Source: Lysinibacillus fusiformis
Lineage (GTDB): Bacteria > Bacillota > Bacilli > Bacillales_A > Planococcaceae
Direction: 5' to 3'
NCBI RefSeq assembly: GCF_002845985.1
Contig: NZ_PDFK01000004.1
Coordinates: 1-64,000 of the forward strand
DNA length: 64,000 nucleotides
In this document: piece after piece, positions 25,013-33,700 of the stretch
How positions within the stretch are numbered: position 1 is the stretch's first letter
How the letters are laid out: every line of letters starts with the position of its first letter
Made by a program: the position numbers and the translations under genes
The notes under the pieces: model-generated
What the model saw: the letters and a program-made list of their open reading frames with translations, nothing else
Told to the model about the DNA's origin: nothing
Databases searched by the model: none

Positions 25013-26173
25013 TTAATGGTTCATTTTCTTATTGGTAATGTAATCGCAGTATACTAACAGGACAACAATAAGAAAGCTTAAGCTAACAAGACGGAAAATC
25101 ATTGCTATACTCATCCATTCTGCTAAAATCCCTAAGAAAAATGCACTAACGCCAACACCAACATCAAAGCTTGAAAGAAAAGTAGCATTGGCTGCACCGC
25201 TTTTGGCTTCACTTACTTTTTGAACAGTCCATGTTTGTAAACATGGCATAACGGTCCCATAACCTGCACCGAATAAAATGGCTGCGAAAATAAGAGTGAG
25301 ATTATTTGTTGTATAGGACAACACAATTAGTGATAAGAAACCAAGTGTTGCTGACACAATGATAATAGACCATGGTCCATTCTTATCAAACCATTTTCCT
25401 GTAAATGGACGTAATAAAGTGGAAACAATTGCGTTGATAAAAAAGAATAGAAAAATATGATCTAATCCCTTTTGCTCTCCGAAAAGGACTAAGAATGTAA
25501 TGACGGCTCCAAAACCAAGCGTCGTCACTACAGTCAATAAAGACTGAAACCATACATCTTTTTCAAAAATCGCTTCCATAAATCGAAATGGCTGCTTGTC
25601 AAATTGTTTAGGTGTAGCTGAATGAATAAATGGAAGCATTATAACCGCAAATAAACAGAGTAATGCAGATGACCAAATCAGTGTATGGAAGGAAAAGGAA
25701 TTATACATAAGGATACCTAAACTTGGTGCAACAATAGCTCCTACTGTTGTTGAAACCGAGAAATAACCCATTCCTTCTCCTAATCTAGCTTTAGGAATGA
25801 TATCTACAGCCATTGTACTATTGGCTGTAGTAGAAATCCCCCACGCTGTTCCATGGAAAAACCGTAACAATAGGAAAATCCAAATCGTGCTAAGAAAAGG
25901 ATATAACATTGTAATCATCAGCAACATGATGCCCGCCCCAATAGCTAGATGTTTTCGCTTATGATCGATTAAATAATAACCTATAAAAGGTCTTATTATA
26001 ATGGCGCCTAGTGTAAATACCGTCGTTACCAAACCTACTTGCATAGGAGTGGCGTTTATACTTAATAAATAGGCTGGTAAGATAGGCAGTAACATTTCAA
26101 ATCCTATAAAAATGAAAAAATTACTTATAAATAGAAAAAGAAATGATGTAGTAAAAATGGGTTGTTTTTTCAT
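25013..26173 (-). CDS. MFS transporter
   Basis: 386 residues with about 12 membrane spans; the N-terminus MKKQPIFTTSFLF is followed by FLFISNFFIFIGFEMLLP. The loop after span 2 holds RPFIGYYLIDHKRKHLA, a variant of MFS motif A. It is probably a drug or metabolite exporter. GAGGAA precedes the ATG. Its leader can form a strong hairpin reaching almost to the ribosome-binding site. Confidence 0.86.
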   Translation of the reverse strand: MKKQPIFTTSFLFLFISNFFIFIGFEMLLPILPAYLLSINATPMQVGLVTTVFTLGAIIIRPFIGYYLIDHKRKHLAIGAGIMLLMITMLYPFLSTIWIFLLLRFFHGTAWGISTTANSTMAVDIIPKARLGEGMGYFSVSTTVGAIVAPSLGILMYNSFSFHTLIWSSALLCLFAVIMLPFIHSATPKQFDKQPFRFMEAIFEKDVWFQSLLTVVTTLGFGAVITFLVLFGEQKGLDHIFLFFFINAIVSTLLRPFTGKWFDKNGPWSIIIVSATLGFLSLIVLSYTTNNLTLIFAAILFGAGYGTVMPCLQTWTVQKVSEAKSGAANATFLSSFDVGVGVSAFFLGILAEWMSIAMIFRLVSLSFLIVVLLVYCDYITNKKMNH

Positions 26174-26185
26174 AGTTAAAATTCC

Positions 26186-26216
26186 TCGCTTCTAATTGTT
26201 TTGCTAAATTAGAAGC
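26186..26216 (-). promoter_or_regulatory. leader hairpin near the MFS ribosome-binding site
   Basis: On the minus strand CGCTTCTAATT and AATTAGAAGCG can form an 11-bp stem ending just before GAGGAA of the MFS gene. It could limit ribosome access, as in inducible efflux-gene leaders. Regulation is inferred, not shown. Confidence 0.4.
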
Positions 26217-26294
26217 GCTTGGAACACTGAAACATCCCTTAATTGCCTTAGTTTTTTCAGCAATTTGCTCACCCTCTCTAAGTTTTATCACAAC

Positions 26295-26321
26295 AAAAAA
26301 GACGCCATAAAACCGGCGTCT
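26295..26321 (-). terminator. terminator of the small-protein operon
   Basis: AGACGCC and GGCGTCT form a seven-bp stem, with six T after it on the minus strand. It lies 36 bp after the last small gene. Confidence 0.8.
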
Positions 26322-26356
26322 AAGCATTACTTTGTATCGTTTTTAAAATACGTATT

Positions 26357-26509
26357 TCACGAATGACATACAAAGGCAAAAAGCTTCCGGTTACTGAGTT
26401 CTATATGGTGTTTTTCTAAAAAATCGCAGACTGGTCCCTTTGAACAGTAATCATCTAATTGTAAAAATGTCTTCACTTCAACGGCCGTTCTTCTGAAAAC
26501 AGTTTCCAT
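26357..26509 (-). CDS. 50-residue protein with three cysteines
   Basis: A short gene with GGAGG nine bases before its ATG. The product starts METVFRRTAVEV and contains YCSKGPVCDFLEKHH and ends FVCHS. There is no membrane segment. A TATAAT hexamer at 26548-26553 may give it its own promoter as the last gene of the cluster. The closely spaced cysteines and histidines suggest metal binding or disulfides. The family is unknown. Confidence 0.55.
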   Translation of the reverse strand: METVFRRTAVEVKTFLQLDDYCSKGPVCDFLEKHHIELSNRKLFAFVCHS

Positions 26510-26616
26510 CACATTTTGCCTCCTCTCTAAAAATCTATGAATAGCTTATTATAATTTAATACAAGTAACTCATAAAAGCAAATACAGCGTTTTTATTTAC
26601 TGTTACACGGCATGTT

Positions 26617-26742
26617 TTATCGCTGCACAATATAGCCCACCTTACGAGGTACGACTACATTTTTCTTTTCCACACTTTTGATAGCTTCATCTACGGTCTT
26701 TGGTGTTCCCAAAAGCTCAAACATAGACATTTGTTTACTCAT
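26617..26742 (-). CDS. 41-residue peptide in small-protein operon
   Basis: Begins MSKQMSMFELLGTPKTVDEA and ends VVPRKVGYIVQR. AGGGGGA lies five bases before the ATG. The start overlaps the end of the 50-residue membrane peptide gene by eight bases, so translation is probably coupled. No family is recognised; the layout would suit a processed signal or antimicrobial peptide, but nothing proves it. Confidence 0.5.
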   Translation of the reverse strand: MSKQMSMFELLGTPKTVDEAIKSVEKKNVVVPRKVGYIVQR

Positions 26743-26887
26743 CTACATCCCCCTCTATTATTTCAAAAGGAATACGTTCTCTACTATTTGTATATGTTGA
26801 ACGAATCAATTTTATACTAGAAAATTGTGTTCCCACACAGAGTGCTAGAGTAGTGATGATAACGAGTAAACTGTAATGTAGAAGCAT
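26735..26887 (-). CDS. 50-residue membrane peptide
   Basis: Has one hydrophobic span (LLVIITTLALCVG) near the N-terminus and an acidic C-terminal tail (FEIIEGDVDE). The ribosome-binding site is weak. It overlaps the next gene by eight bases and follows the 159-residue membrane protein after a 64-bp gap. Confidence 0.45.
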   Translation of the reverse strand: MLLHYSLLVIITTLALCVGTQFSSIKLIRSTYTNSRERIPFEIIEGDVDE

Positions 26888-26951
26888 TAATATCCACAAC
26901 CCATCCTATCTGGTTCAGCTAAGGTTGCAACTGTTTGGAGTGGCTAACTGT

Positions 26952-27431
26952 TTAACCTTTATGCTTTATAAATGCTAATACATAAGCGATCCAAATGACT
27001 GTAAAATGTAGCGCAAGGAAGGTCCATCCAGTAAAAAAAATAGAATTGGAATAAGTGTTCAACAATGGAATTTCAGCTATTTTCGTAACTAACTGATTAT
27101 GTTCAAACACGAACACTCTTAGCTCTTGTGCTTTTTTCAAAGTCAATGAATAGACAATACTTGGAAACAGAAAGGATAGCACTATCATGCTGTAAAATGG
27201 CATCGTCTTCATCATTTTTAGAGCCAGTCTATTGGCGAGTTTATATGTACCCATGATGGAAACAATGAAGAACGGTGTGAAAAATACTAAGGGAAAGAGT
27301 CCTGGATTACCATTACTTATACCATTGGAGCTTCCTATCACAATTGGTTCAGTGAAAACATGTATAAGACTAAAAATGATAGCCGTTATGATTAGGCTGG
27401 TAGAATAGTAAAACCATGATAATTTACTCAT
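26952..27431 (-). CDS. membrane protein, about four spans
   Basis: 159 residues, with hydrophobic stretches near 9-26, 47-65, 77-95 and 130-153. GGGGGA-type ribosome-binding site before the ATG. It has no known family for me. It follows the 220-residue protein by 22 bp and they must be cotranscribed. Confidence 0.7.
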   Translation of the reverse strand: MSKLSWFYYSTSLIITAIIFSLIHVFTEPIVIGSSNGISNGNPGLFPLVFFTPFFIVSIMGTYKLANRLALKMMKTMPFYSMIVLSFLFPSIVYSLTLKKAQELRVFVFEHNQLVTKIAEIPLLNTYSNSIFFTGWTFLALHFTVIWIAYVLAFIKHKG

Positions 27432-27453
27432 ACTTTTCCCCCTCCTTGACTAT

Positions 27454-28107
27454 TTATAAAGTTCTTTCATTGTTTCCATCCAATAATTTAACCTGCACAT
27501 TGGACGAACCTCCACCATAAATAGGATGGGGAACTTTTGATAAATCGAGTAATTTCTTCAGATGAATCAATTTTTCACGATTGGCCTCGATTGTAACATG
27601 ATATGGACCTGCTATATTCATAAGTGATGGTATACGCACATCTTCTTTCGAGAAATGGCTATCTAAAAATACTAAATCAAATGACACAGCTTCATTGCTT
27701 CGATTATGTAAGACAAGGGTACAATCCCCATTCATTAAATCTTTGCTCACCATCTCAAAATCACAGTTGCCATCCCCTTTGTATGAAATGGCCATAATAC
27801 CAGTAGCTAAGGTTTCTTGATACGCCATTATGAGAAAATGGGGTAAAAATGAATAGAGTAACACTACGGAAACAATTGTTGTAAGGTGATATTTGTTTAT
27901 GCTCCTAGCTAGTAAAATCATCGCAAATATAAATAAAATCGAGCCAATGATGCCGAGCAACACATAGCCATCTTGTGTTTGTATAGGAAAAGACATAAAG
28001 GAAGATTGGGCATGCATCACTTCATTAGAAGGATATGGAAAAAAAAGACACATACATATACCTAAAATTACGATTGAACTAATAAGCGCCCTTTTATTAT
28101 TAATCAT
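27454..28107 (-). CDS. membrane protein with C-terminal extracellular domain
   Basis: About 217 residues from the ATG at 28107 (MINNKRALI), which has a GGGGGGAG box right before it; a longer frame to 28167 overlaps the 40-residue gene. Three hydrophobic segments lie in the first 100 residues, then a soluble portion with a cysteine pair (NCDFEMVSKDLMNGDCTL) and a beta-rich pattern. It is the second gene of the small-protein operon. Function unknown. Confidence 0.7.
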   Translation of the reverse strand: MINNKRALISSIVILGICMCLFFPYPSNEVMHAQSSFMSFPIQTQDGYVLLGIIGSILFIFAMILLARSINKYHLTTIVSVVLLYSFLPHFLIMAYQETLATGIMAISYKGDGNCDFEMVSKDLMNGDCTLVLHNRSNEAVSFDLVFLDSHFSKEDVRIPSLMNIAGPYHVTIEANREKLIHLKKLLDLSKVPHPIYGGGSSNVQVKLLDGNNERTL

Positions 28108-28222
28108 TTTCTCCCCCCTCTCCAGAAAGTGTTTTGAAATTGTGTGGGCATTGCGAAGTCTCCTCACTTGTTACCAGTGCTATACCCATTAAGTGATGAT
28201 TAGATGATTTCTTATGTAACAT
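28100..28222 (-). CDS. 40-residue leader peptide of small-protein operon
   Basis: Starts MLHKKSSNHHLMGIALVTSE and ends LSGEGGEND. AGGGAGAG precedes the ATG. Its stop overlaps the start of the next gene (ATGATTAA), so translation of the two would be coupled. The last codons also contain the ribosome-binding site of the next gene. It may be only a regulatory leader or a true peptide. Confidence 0.5.
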   Translation of the reverse strand: MLHKKSSNHHLMGIALVTSEETSQCPHNFKTLSGEGGEND

Positions 28223-28468
28223 ATTCTCTCTCCCTTTTATACCTAAATATTTACATATATCAAATTTACCATATATACCCTAAATAAGGAATGAAGCCTT
28301 TTTAGCTCTAGACAAATGAAAAAATTGTTTTACCTTCTACACACCAATCGAAGAGTAATAAGTCAATCCGTCTCAAGGCGGAGAGGTAACACCGTCTAAA
28401 GTGTGTTTCCAAAAACAAACAAAAACAATATAATAAAACCATAAAAGGAAATTATAAATAGGAAGAGG

Positions 28469-28705
28469 ATGTTCATTTTGTTTACGAAAATTATATGGTG
28501 GGCTATAAATATTGTATGGTTATTGATTTTTTCTGCCCTCGCAGTATTTATTGGGGTAAGAAATGTTGATGCTGCTGGGATGGTGCAAACTCCTGCCATT
28601 AAAATGGTGTCATTCATTATTTTGGGCATCGTGTTTCTAGTTGTTATGCTCATTCAGCTCATTTTTCTCTATTTTATTAGGAAAACCACTACAAAGGTCT
28701 CTTGA
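28469..28705 (+). CDS. small two-span membrane protein
   Basis: 78 residues, two hydrophobic stretches (8-28 and 48-70) and a short basic tail. AGGAAG lies close before the ATG. It is followed by the hairpin at 28741-28774. Family unknown. Confidence 0.6.
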   Translation: MFILFTKIIWWAINIVWLLIFSALAVFIGVRNVDAAGMVQTPAIKMVSFIILGIVFLVVMLIQLIFLYFIRKTTTKVS

Positions 28706-28740
28706 AGAAGTGCTGGATTGTCATCCCTAAATGACATAAA

Positions 28741-28774
28741 AAGAAGCGAGTGGCTATTTTAGCACTCGCTTCTT
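28741..28774. terminator. bidirectional terminator
   Basis: AAGAAGCGAGTG and CACTCGCTTCTT form a 12-bp stem between two converging genes, with a T-run on the plus strand and an A-run mirrored on the other. Confidence 0.85.
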
Positions 28775-28782
28775 TTACTTTC

Positions 28783-29718
28783 TCACCTTGTCCCACACAA
28801 CTCTCTAAAATTACAACCTCGACAATGCCATTTTTCTTGTGTTTGTTCGAAATCTTCCAAGTCCACAGGCTCGTTAGAAAAAATATCGGCTTGGTATTTT
28901 TTCATTGCTAAGACACTGCGTTGAAATGTATGCAAAATATTATCCATATCGTAGGCAGTAAACCTATATTTCTTCCGTTTTCCCGTTAATAAATATTCGT
29001 TATAGACCTCGATTTGCTCCAAGGATACACGGTATTTTTGCTGAACATAGTAGGCGTAGAGCGCTAATTGCTGGCGGTCATCATCAGACTCCCCGCCCGT
29101 TTTCCAGTCAACAATAATCCATTTATCTGCTCGTTCATCATAATAATGAAAGTCCATGACGACGAATACTTGGATGCCGTCTATTTTCATCGAGCGGAAT
29201 TGCTCTGGTTCCCCAATACGGAGAGCGCCCTTTTGTGCCGTGATTTGCTGGAATGTTTCGCTCATCAAAAAATGGTCAAACACAAGCTGTAAACGTTCTT
29301 TATAGTCCTGCACAAGCTCTGAAGAAAGTGTGCCGTAATAATAAATTTCCTGCATCATATAGTATTTATTCGGCTTTTGCCTCCAAAACTCCACATGGCG
29401 TGTAGAATCAATAAAGGCTGCATTAAGCTGTCCACGTGCCCCTTGCATCAGCTCCTCCAGTGTAGAAGCTTTCCCTGTCTGTAGATAATCATTAATGGCC
29501 TGTTCAATATATCGGTGGACAATTTGCCCAAATAAAATAGGCATCGATTGTAGCTTTTTTAAGCGATACACCTGTTGATGGTAAGGCTCTACATTATAGC
29601 TGAGCCAGCCGTTATGTGAAAAATAATATTCATAGCCATATTTGCGAGCGCAGCTTGTCAATGTTTTATGACGCGAGAGTGACCACGAAAAGGTTGGGTA
29701 TGGTGTTATTTCAAACAG
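28783..29718 (-). CDS. RecB/Cas4-like PD-(D/E)XK nuclease with Fe-S cysteines
   Basis: About 311 residues. The nuclease core is seen as IVDWKTGG (D-x-K) after the upstream acidic motif VVMDFHYYDE. One cysteine near residue 23 (TSCARKYGYEYYF) and three at the C-terminus (WHCRGCNFRELC) match the 4Fe-4S arrangement of AddB, Cas4 and related proteins. Upstream of the usual-looking TTG at 29661, 19 further codons (FEITPYPTFSWSLSRH and so on) clearly belong to the protein. The best start is CTG at 29718, eight bases after GGAGG. The role is DNA processing or repair; there is no CRISPR array nearby. Confidence 0.82.
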   Translation of the reverse strand: MFEITPYPTFSWSLSRHKTLTSCARKYGYEYYFSHNGWLSYNVEPYHQQVYRLKKLQSMPILFGQIVHRYIEQAINDYLQTGKASTLEELMQGARGQLNAAFIDSTRHVEFWRQKPNKYYMMQEIYYYGTLSSELVQDYKERLQLVFDHFLMSETFQQITAQKGALRIGEPEQFRSMKIDGIQVFVVMDFHYYDERADKWIIVDWKTGGESDDDRQQLALYAYYVQQKYRVSLEQIEVYNEYLLTGKRKKYRFTAYDMDNILHTFQRSVLAMKKYQADIFSNEPVDLEDFEQTQEKWHCRGCNFRELCGTR

Positions 29719-29730
29719 GACAATCGCCTC

Positions 29731-30471
29731 CTAAAGCTGATGGATAAAATCATAAAGAAGCTGTACAATCAGCACAATCGTTACGATCCGCAATAATAGC
29801 TTCACTTGGTTCGCTTTCACTTTTCTCGCAAGCACGAGCCCAATTTGTGCACCAATCGTTGAGCCAATCATCAAAATAAGTGTTAATGGCCATTCAATTT
29901 TTCCCGTCGCAATATACGTAATCGCCGCTCCTGAACACATGGCAAATACCCCCACCCGTGAGAGCCCTACTGCTTTGATATAGGAAATCTTCTCATGTGC
30001 ATATGTATAAAGAGCTAATGTGCTACTGCCAGGGCCAAACATACCATCATAAAAACCAACCCCAAGAAGGATTGGACCGTTTTTTCGATTCATTGTAAAG
30101 CATTCATTGTCACCAAAATCAGCTCCACCCATAAAGGACATGATGAGTGCAAAGCCTAGTAACATAATGGCAATGAACGTCAATGTTTGACTACTCATGA
30201 ACGAAGCGAAAAGTCCATCAAGTGTGCCTCCAATCAAGGATACAAGTAGGACAGCACGCATTTCTGTCCAGGCTAATTCTTTTCGTTTATAAATCGTATA
30301 AAAACTGGAAAAGGCACTCACCATATTGGACACTTTATTCGCGCCAATAGCCGAATGGACGGGCACGCCCATAAGCATCATGGTAGGCAAGGTAATTAAG
30401 CCGCCACCACCCACTAATGTGCCCACGACATTCCCAATGATGCCAATTAGTAAAAACAACAAGTATTCCAT
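29731..30471 (-). CDS. TSUP-family (TauE/SafE) membrane transporter
   Basis: 246 residues with about seven or eight spans. It starts MEYLLFLLIGIIGNVVGTLVGGGGL, the glycine-rich opening of TSUP (formerly DUF81) permeases, which move sulfite, sulfonates or similar anions. Substrate unknown. AAGGA lies before the ATG. It is followed by the nuclease gene after 12 bp. Confidence 0.88.
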   Translation of the reverse strand: MEYLLFLLIGIIGNVVGTLVGGGGLITLPTMMLMGVPVHSAIGANKVSNMVSAFSSFYTIYKRKELAWTEMRAVLLVSLIGGTLDGLFASFMSSQTLTFIAIMLLGFALIMSFMGGADFGDNECFTMNRKNGPILLGVGFYDGMFGPGSSTLALYTYAHEKISYIKAVGLSRVGVFAMCSGAAITYIATGKIEWPLTLILMIGSTIGAQIGLVLARKVKANQVKLLLRIVTIVLIVQLLYDFIHQL

Positions 30472-30562
30472 AGTATCCTTCTTTCTCTAACACAAAAAGC
30501 AATCATTCTATGTTACAGTATAACAGATTAACATTTTGAATGATGAGAAATGAGGGGCAAGG

Positions 30563-31063
30563 ATGCATACACAACAAAAAACACCCACACCGCGCTTTTG
30601 TCACCAGCTGACTGTTATAGCGGCCACTATTTTTGGAGCTGGCATCACCGCCACTCTAATCCAATATTCAAAGCTCCCTGCAACGATTCCTGTCTTACAA
30701 AGCTTTACGAATGAGCAAGCCCAGTTTGGACCGAAAATTGCGATCTTTTATTTACCCTTTATCGCACTTATGCTATTTTTACTTTTACATTATTTAGAAA
30801 TGAAAGCTGCCTACCCTGTCATGCGCAAAAATAAAGCACCCCTGTCCCATAGACAGCGACAAAATGGCATTATGACGTTTTGTCTCATAAAAAATAGTAT
30901 TTTATTGTATTTTACTTATTCCCTTTTCAATGACCTGACAGTGGCACTAGGTCACGAGCGTATTTTACAGCAGTGGCATGCCTACCTATTTCTTTTAGTG
31001 TTAGGCATCCTCTTTATTGGTGGCATCGTACGAGGCATTTTGTTGGAAAAGAAAATGCGATAA
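30563..31063 (+). CDS. DUF1648-like membrane protein
   Basis: 166 residues with four hydrophobic segments. The region YSKLPATIPV followed by GPKIAIFYLPFIAL resembles DUF1648, where LP..IP and W...G.P are typical. Function unknown. GGGGCAAGG lies close to the ATG. A hairpin follows at 31092-31115. Confidence 0.65.
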   Translation: MHTQQKTPTPRFCHQLTVIAATIFGAGITATLIQYSKLPATIPVLQSFTNEQAQFGPKIAIFYLPFIALMLFLLLHYLEMKAAYPVMRKNKAPLSHRQRQNGIMTFCLIKNSILLYFTYSLFNDLTVALGHERILQQWHAYLFLLVLGILFIGGIVRGILLEKKMR

Positions 31064-31091
31064 TGTATCTCTTTATATAAGAATAAATTTA

Positions 31092-31115
31092 GGAGCATGT
31101 TGTTACACATGCTCC
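31092..31115 (+). terminator. hairpin after the DUF1648-like gene
   Basis: GGAGCATG and CATGCTCC make an eight-bp stem. There is no strong T-run, so efficiency is uncertain. Confidence 0.5.
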
Positions 31116-31128
31116 ACTGAGACCTTAA

Positions 31129-31758
31129 TTATTCAATAGAAGACATTAATTCAAAATAGTCTTTTTTTTCATGCGTTTGATAAAGATTCAACCACGCCTG
31201 TAATGTTTCTGGTCTAAACACGTCAAGTAGCCTCAAAACATGAACAGCAAATTCCAGTGGGGCTGTACCTGATGCCGTAACTAAATTTCCATCCGTTATA
31301 GCAGGGCCTTCCTCAAAATGTTTATCCCCTATATAATGTGGACAAAACATTTTCAAGTATTCTAAATCGTTGCTTGTATGTTTTCTTGAATCTAGCAAAC
31401 CAATCTTTGCGAGACCCATAGTTGCGCCACATATTGCAGCTATGATAATTTCTTCGTTCAACGCTATGGATACTTTCTTCAATAGAGGATCATGTATAGA
31501 CTCAAGCCATGTATTGCCTCCTGGAAGAATTAAGACATCCGTACTATTCAATTGACATTCATCAATGGAAATAGTAGGAAGTATTGTAATTCCTCCCATC
31601 GTAGTAACAGGACTTCTATCAATACCTACCGTAATTACCTCAAAAGCCGCTAATCCTTTTTTAAAATACCTTCCTGAATTCAGTTCAGCAATTAAATAGC
31701 CTATTTCCCAGTCTGACATCGTATTAAATACATAAAGATACACTCTTCTTGTATGCAT
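31129..31758 (-). CDS. DJ-1/PfpI family protein
   Basis: About 209 residues. The nucleophile-elbow cysteine is in IAAICGATMGLA and the N-terminus VYLYVFNTMSDWEIGY is typical of the YdeA/YoaZ branch. Such proteins act as amidases, glyoxalases or stress proteins. AAGGAG lies eight bases before ATG 31758. It follows the WYL regulator by about 45 bp and is likely controlled by it. Confidence 0.85.
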   Translation of the reverse strand: MHTRRVYLYVFNTMSDWEIGYLIAELNSGRYFKKGLAAFEVITVGIDRSPVTTMGGITILPTISIDECQLNSTDVLILPGGNTWLESIHDPLLKKVSIALNEEIIIAAICGATMGLAKIGLLDSRKHTSNDLEYLKMFCPHYIGDKHFEEGPAITDGNLVTASGTAPLEFAVHVLRLLDVFRPETLQAWLNLYQTHEKKDYFELMSSIE

Positions 31759-31803
31759 AATAAGCACTCCTTTTAAATGAATTACGCTTATTATAAAAAA
31801 ACT

Positions 31804-32793
31804 TCACTGACATTCTCCGTCAGTAAAGTTTTCAACTTGATAAAAATTAATTAGCTCATAAAGTACGTCAATCATTTTTTGCTTTAAGCTTATTGGTTCT
31901 ACTATTTGTATTGATTTTCCATATGGTAATAGCAAATAGGGAACATATTTATGTAACGCTTCTTCCTCTACTAGAAATATCGCTTTCTTTGAGGTCCGTT
32001 CTTTGAGGTGATCCCTTAAAAACCAATGCTGACTTATGTCATCTACCGCATCCGTCTTACCACAAATGATGAAAGGTGTAAGTTCCCGTTTATCTTCTAC
32101 TTGTGGTAGAATGCTTTTCATAAAAAAATCACTTGCCGAGAAAGGTTGTGGTCGCTGGAAGGTAATGGCTGTTTGGTTCATATTGATAATGCGGCTTACT
32201 TTAAAATTACGGATCCCCTTCCTTAAATGACAATAGGCAATGACATACCAGTTATTATTCCAATAAACTAAGCCATACGGGTTAATCAACCTATGTTTAG
32301 GTTGTTCTTCATTATTTGTACGGTACTCCATTTCAACAGATGTTTCGTTTACTATACTTTCCTCTATTTTTTTCAATATCGGCTCCATAGATGATTGAGC
32401 ATTAGGACTTACAATCTCGAATCCTTCTAAATGTTGCTTAATCATTTCTTCTTGCTCTTGATTTGAAAATTTTGTTAGCTTTGATGTTGCACTATTTAAT
32501 GCCTCATCTAAAAAATAACCAGCTTCTTTTGCAAAAATAACAGCATGAAGTAATGCCGCTTTCTCATCAATCTCAAATAGAAGAGGACTTTTAATAAAAT
32601 TATTCAACAGGGTATACCCTCCGTTATGACCCGCTTCTGCTATAATCGGTACACCACTGGCAGAAAGTGCGTCAATATATCGGTATACTGTCCTTATATT
32701 CATCTCTAATTTTTCAGCTATTTCTTTCGCGGTAATTTTCCTGCCTGCATGCAGCATCCATAGAATCTGCATCATATGATCAATTTTAGACAA
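31804..32793 (-). CDS. YafY-type HTH/WYL-domain transcription regulator
   Basis: 329 residues. The N-terminal HTH_11 winged helix covers residues 1-60 (KITAKEIAEKLEMNIRTVYR). The WYL domain spans about 140-220 (NPYGLVYWNNNWYVIAYC), and a WCX-like C-terminus follows. The start is TTG, with GAGGTGA six bases before. It presumably controls the DJ-1 gene and itself in response to a small ligand. Confidence 0.88.
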   Translation of the reverse strand: MSKIDHMMQILWMLHAGRKITAKEIAEKLEMNIRTVYRYIDALSASGVPIIAEAGHNGGYTLLNNFIKSPLLFEIDEKAALLHAVIFAKEAGYFLDEALNSATSKLTKFSNQEQEEMIKQHLEGFEIVSPNAQSSMEPILKKIEESIVNETSVEMEYRTNNEEQPKHRLINPYGLVYWNNNWYVIAYCHLRKGIRNFKVSRIINMNQTAITFQRPQPFSASDFFMKSILPQVEDKRELTPFIICGKTDAVDDISQHWFLRDHLKERTSKKAIFLVEEEALHKYVPYLLLPYGKSIQIVEPISLKQKMIDVLYELINFYQVENFTDGECQ

Positions 32794-32891
32794 TCATTGT
32801 CACCTCATAAAATCATTTTTTCATTTATTGTAAGCTACACGAAAACAGGCTACTCGATACCGTATGTACTGGTTACCAAGTAGCCCAACTA

Positions 32892-33524
32892 TTATTGAAT
32901 GACCAAATCTTCTTCTAGTTGCTTGAAATTATGTATAAGACCATATTTCTGTATGCCACGAGCGTGTTCGATGCTCGCATCTGCAAATTGGCGAAACTTT
33001 GCTTGATCCTTTACTGTATAGGCATAGACTGCTTCGATTGCGGGTTGCATCCACGGCTGTGTTAGCTTATCACTTGTCATGTCAGCTGTTCTGCCTTCGA
33101 GTGCAGCGATATAACAATGTGCATAGCTAGCTAAAGGTTCTTTGCCAATTTTTGTTGCCGCTACTTTCGCGTCACCCAAATTCTCTTCCATGATTGCTTT
33201 AATAAATTGATAATTATACTTTACGGCAGGTTGCTTGTAATAGTCGATGATAGCATCAACTGCACGAATCTGTTCTTCCTTCGTCTCATAAGCATTGGCA
33301 TAAAGTGCAGCAAAGATGGGTTCTTTTCTATGTTTTTTCACCCATTTATCCACCTGCTCCATATTGTTGGTGCGATATAAAATATGTATATGACGATAAA
33401 TTACCCCTATTGCGAATAACGCAAATATCCCGAGTGAGATGGATAGTCGAACACCTGCTAATGACAGCGTAATCGCTAAGATAATAACTGCTCCATAAAA
33501 GAATGTTAGATTTACAATTTTCAT
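32892..33524 (-). CDS. membrane-anchored TPR-like protein, unknown
   Basis: 210 residues. Two hydrophobic spans near 5-20 and 27-45 are followed by an all-helical soluble part with alanine-rich repeats (AALYANAYETKEEQ, AHCYIAALEGR, AIEAVYAYTVKD), reminiscent of tetratricopeptide repeats. GGAGG before the ATG. It follows two small genes on the same strand. Confidence 0.72.
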   Translation of the reverse strand: MKIVNLTFFYGAVIILAITLSLAGVRLSISLGIFALFAIGVIYRHIHILYRTNNMEQVDKWVKKHRKEPIFAALYANAYETKEEQIRAVDAIIDYYKQPAVKYNYQFIKAIMEENLGDAKVAATKIGKEPLASYAHCYIAALEGRTADMTSDKLTQPWMQPAIEAVYAYTVKDQAKFRQFADASIEHARGIQKYGLIHNFKQLEEDLVIQ

Positions 33525-33532
33525 ATTGCCTC

Positions 33533-33700
33533 CTACTGTAATTTTCTACGCATTTTACGAGAAAAAATATAGCCTGCCCCTATAAAAAAGATCAAGGCCA
33601 TCACTTTCATGATTGGAATAATAAACAGCTTGCTAATAAGGAATACAACGATAATATAGTAGACAACCATAGCTAGTAAAAACAATGTTAGCTTATTCAC
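33533..33700 (-). CDS. 55-residue two-span membrane protein
   Basis: A short gene encoding VNKLTLFLLAMVVYYIIVVF, then a second span and the basic tail SRKMRRKLQ. Start GTG at 33700, or GTG at 33709; AAGGAAGG lies before both. Its start overlaps the end of the helix-hairpin-helix gene, so the two are coupled. Family unknown. Confidence 0.6.
   Translation of the reverse strand: MNKLTLFLLAMVVYYIIVVFLISKLFIIPIMKVMALIFFIGAGYIFSRKMRRKLQ

Noticed and set aside
28783-29718. Possibility that the Cas4-like nuclease belongs to a CRISPR system
   Set aside because: No other cas gene or repeat array is near; the gene sits with a TSUP transporter.
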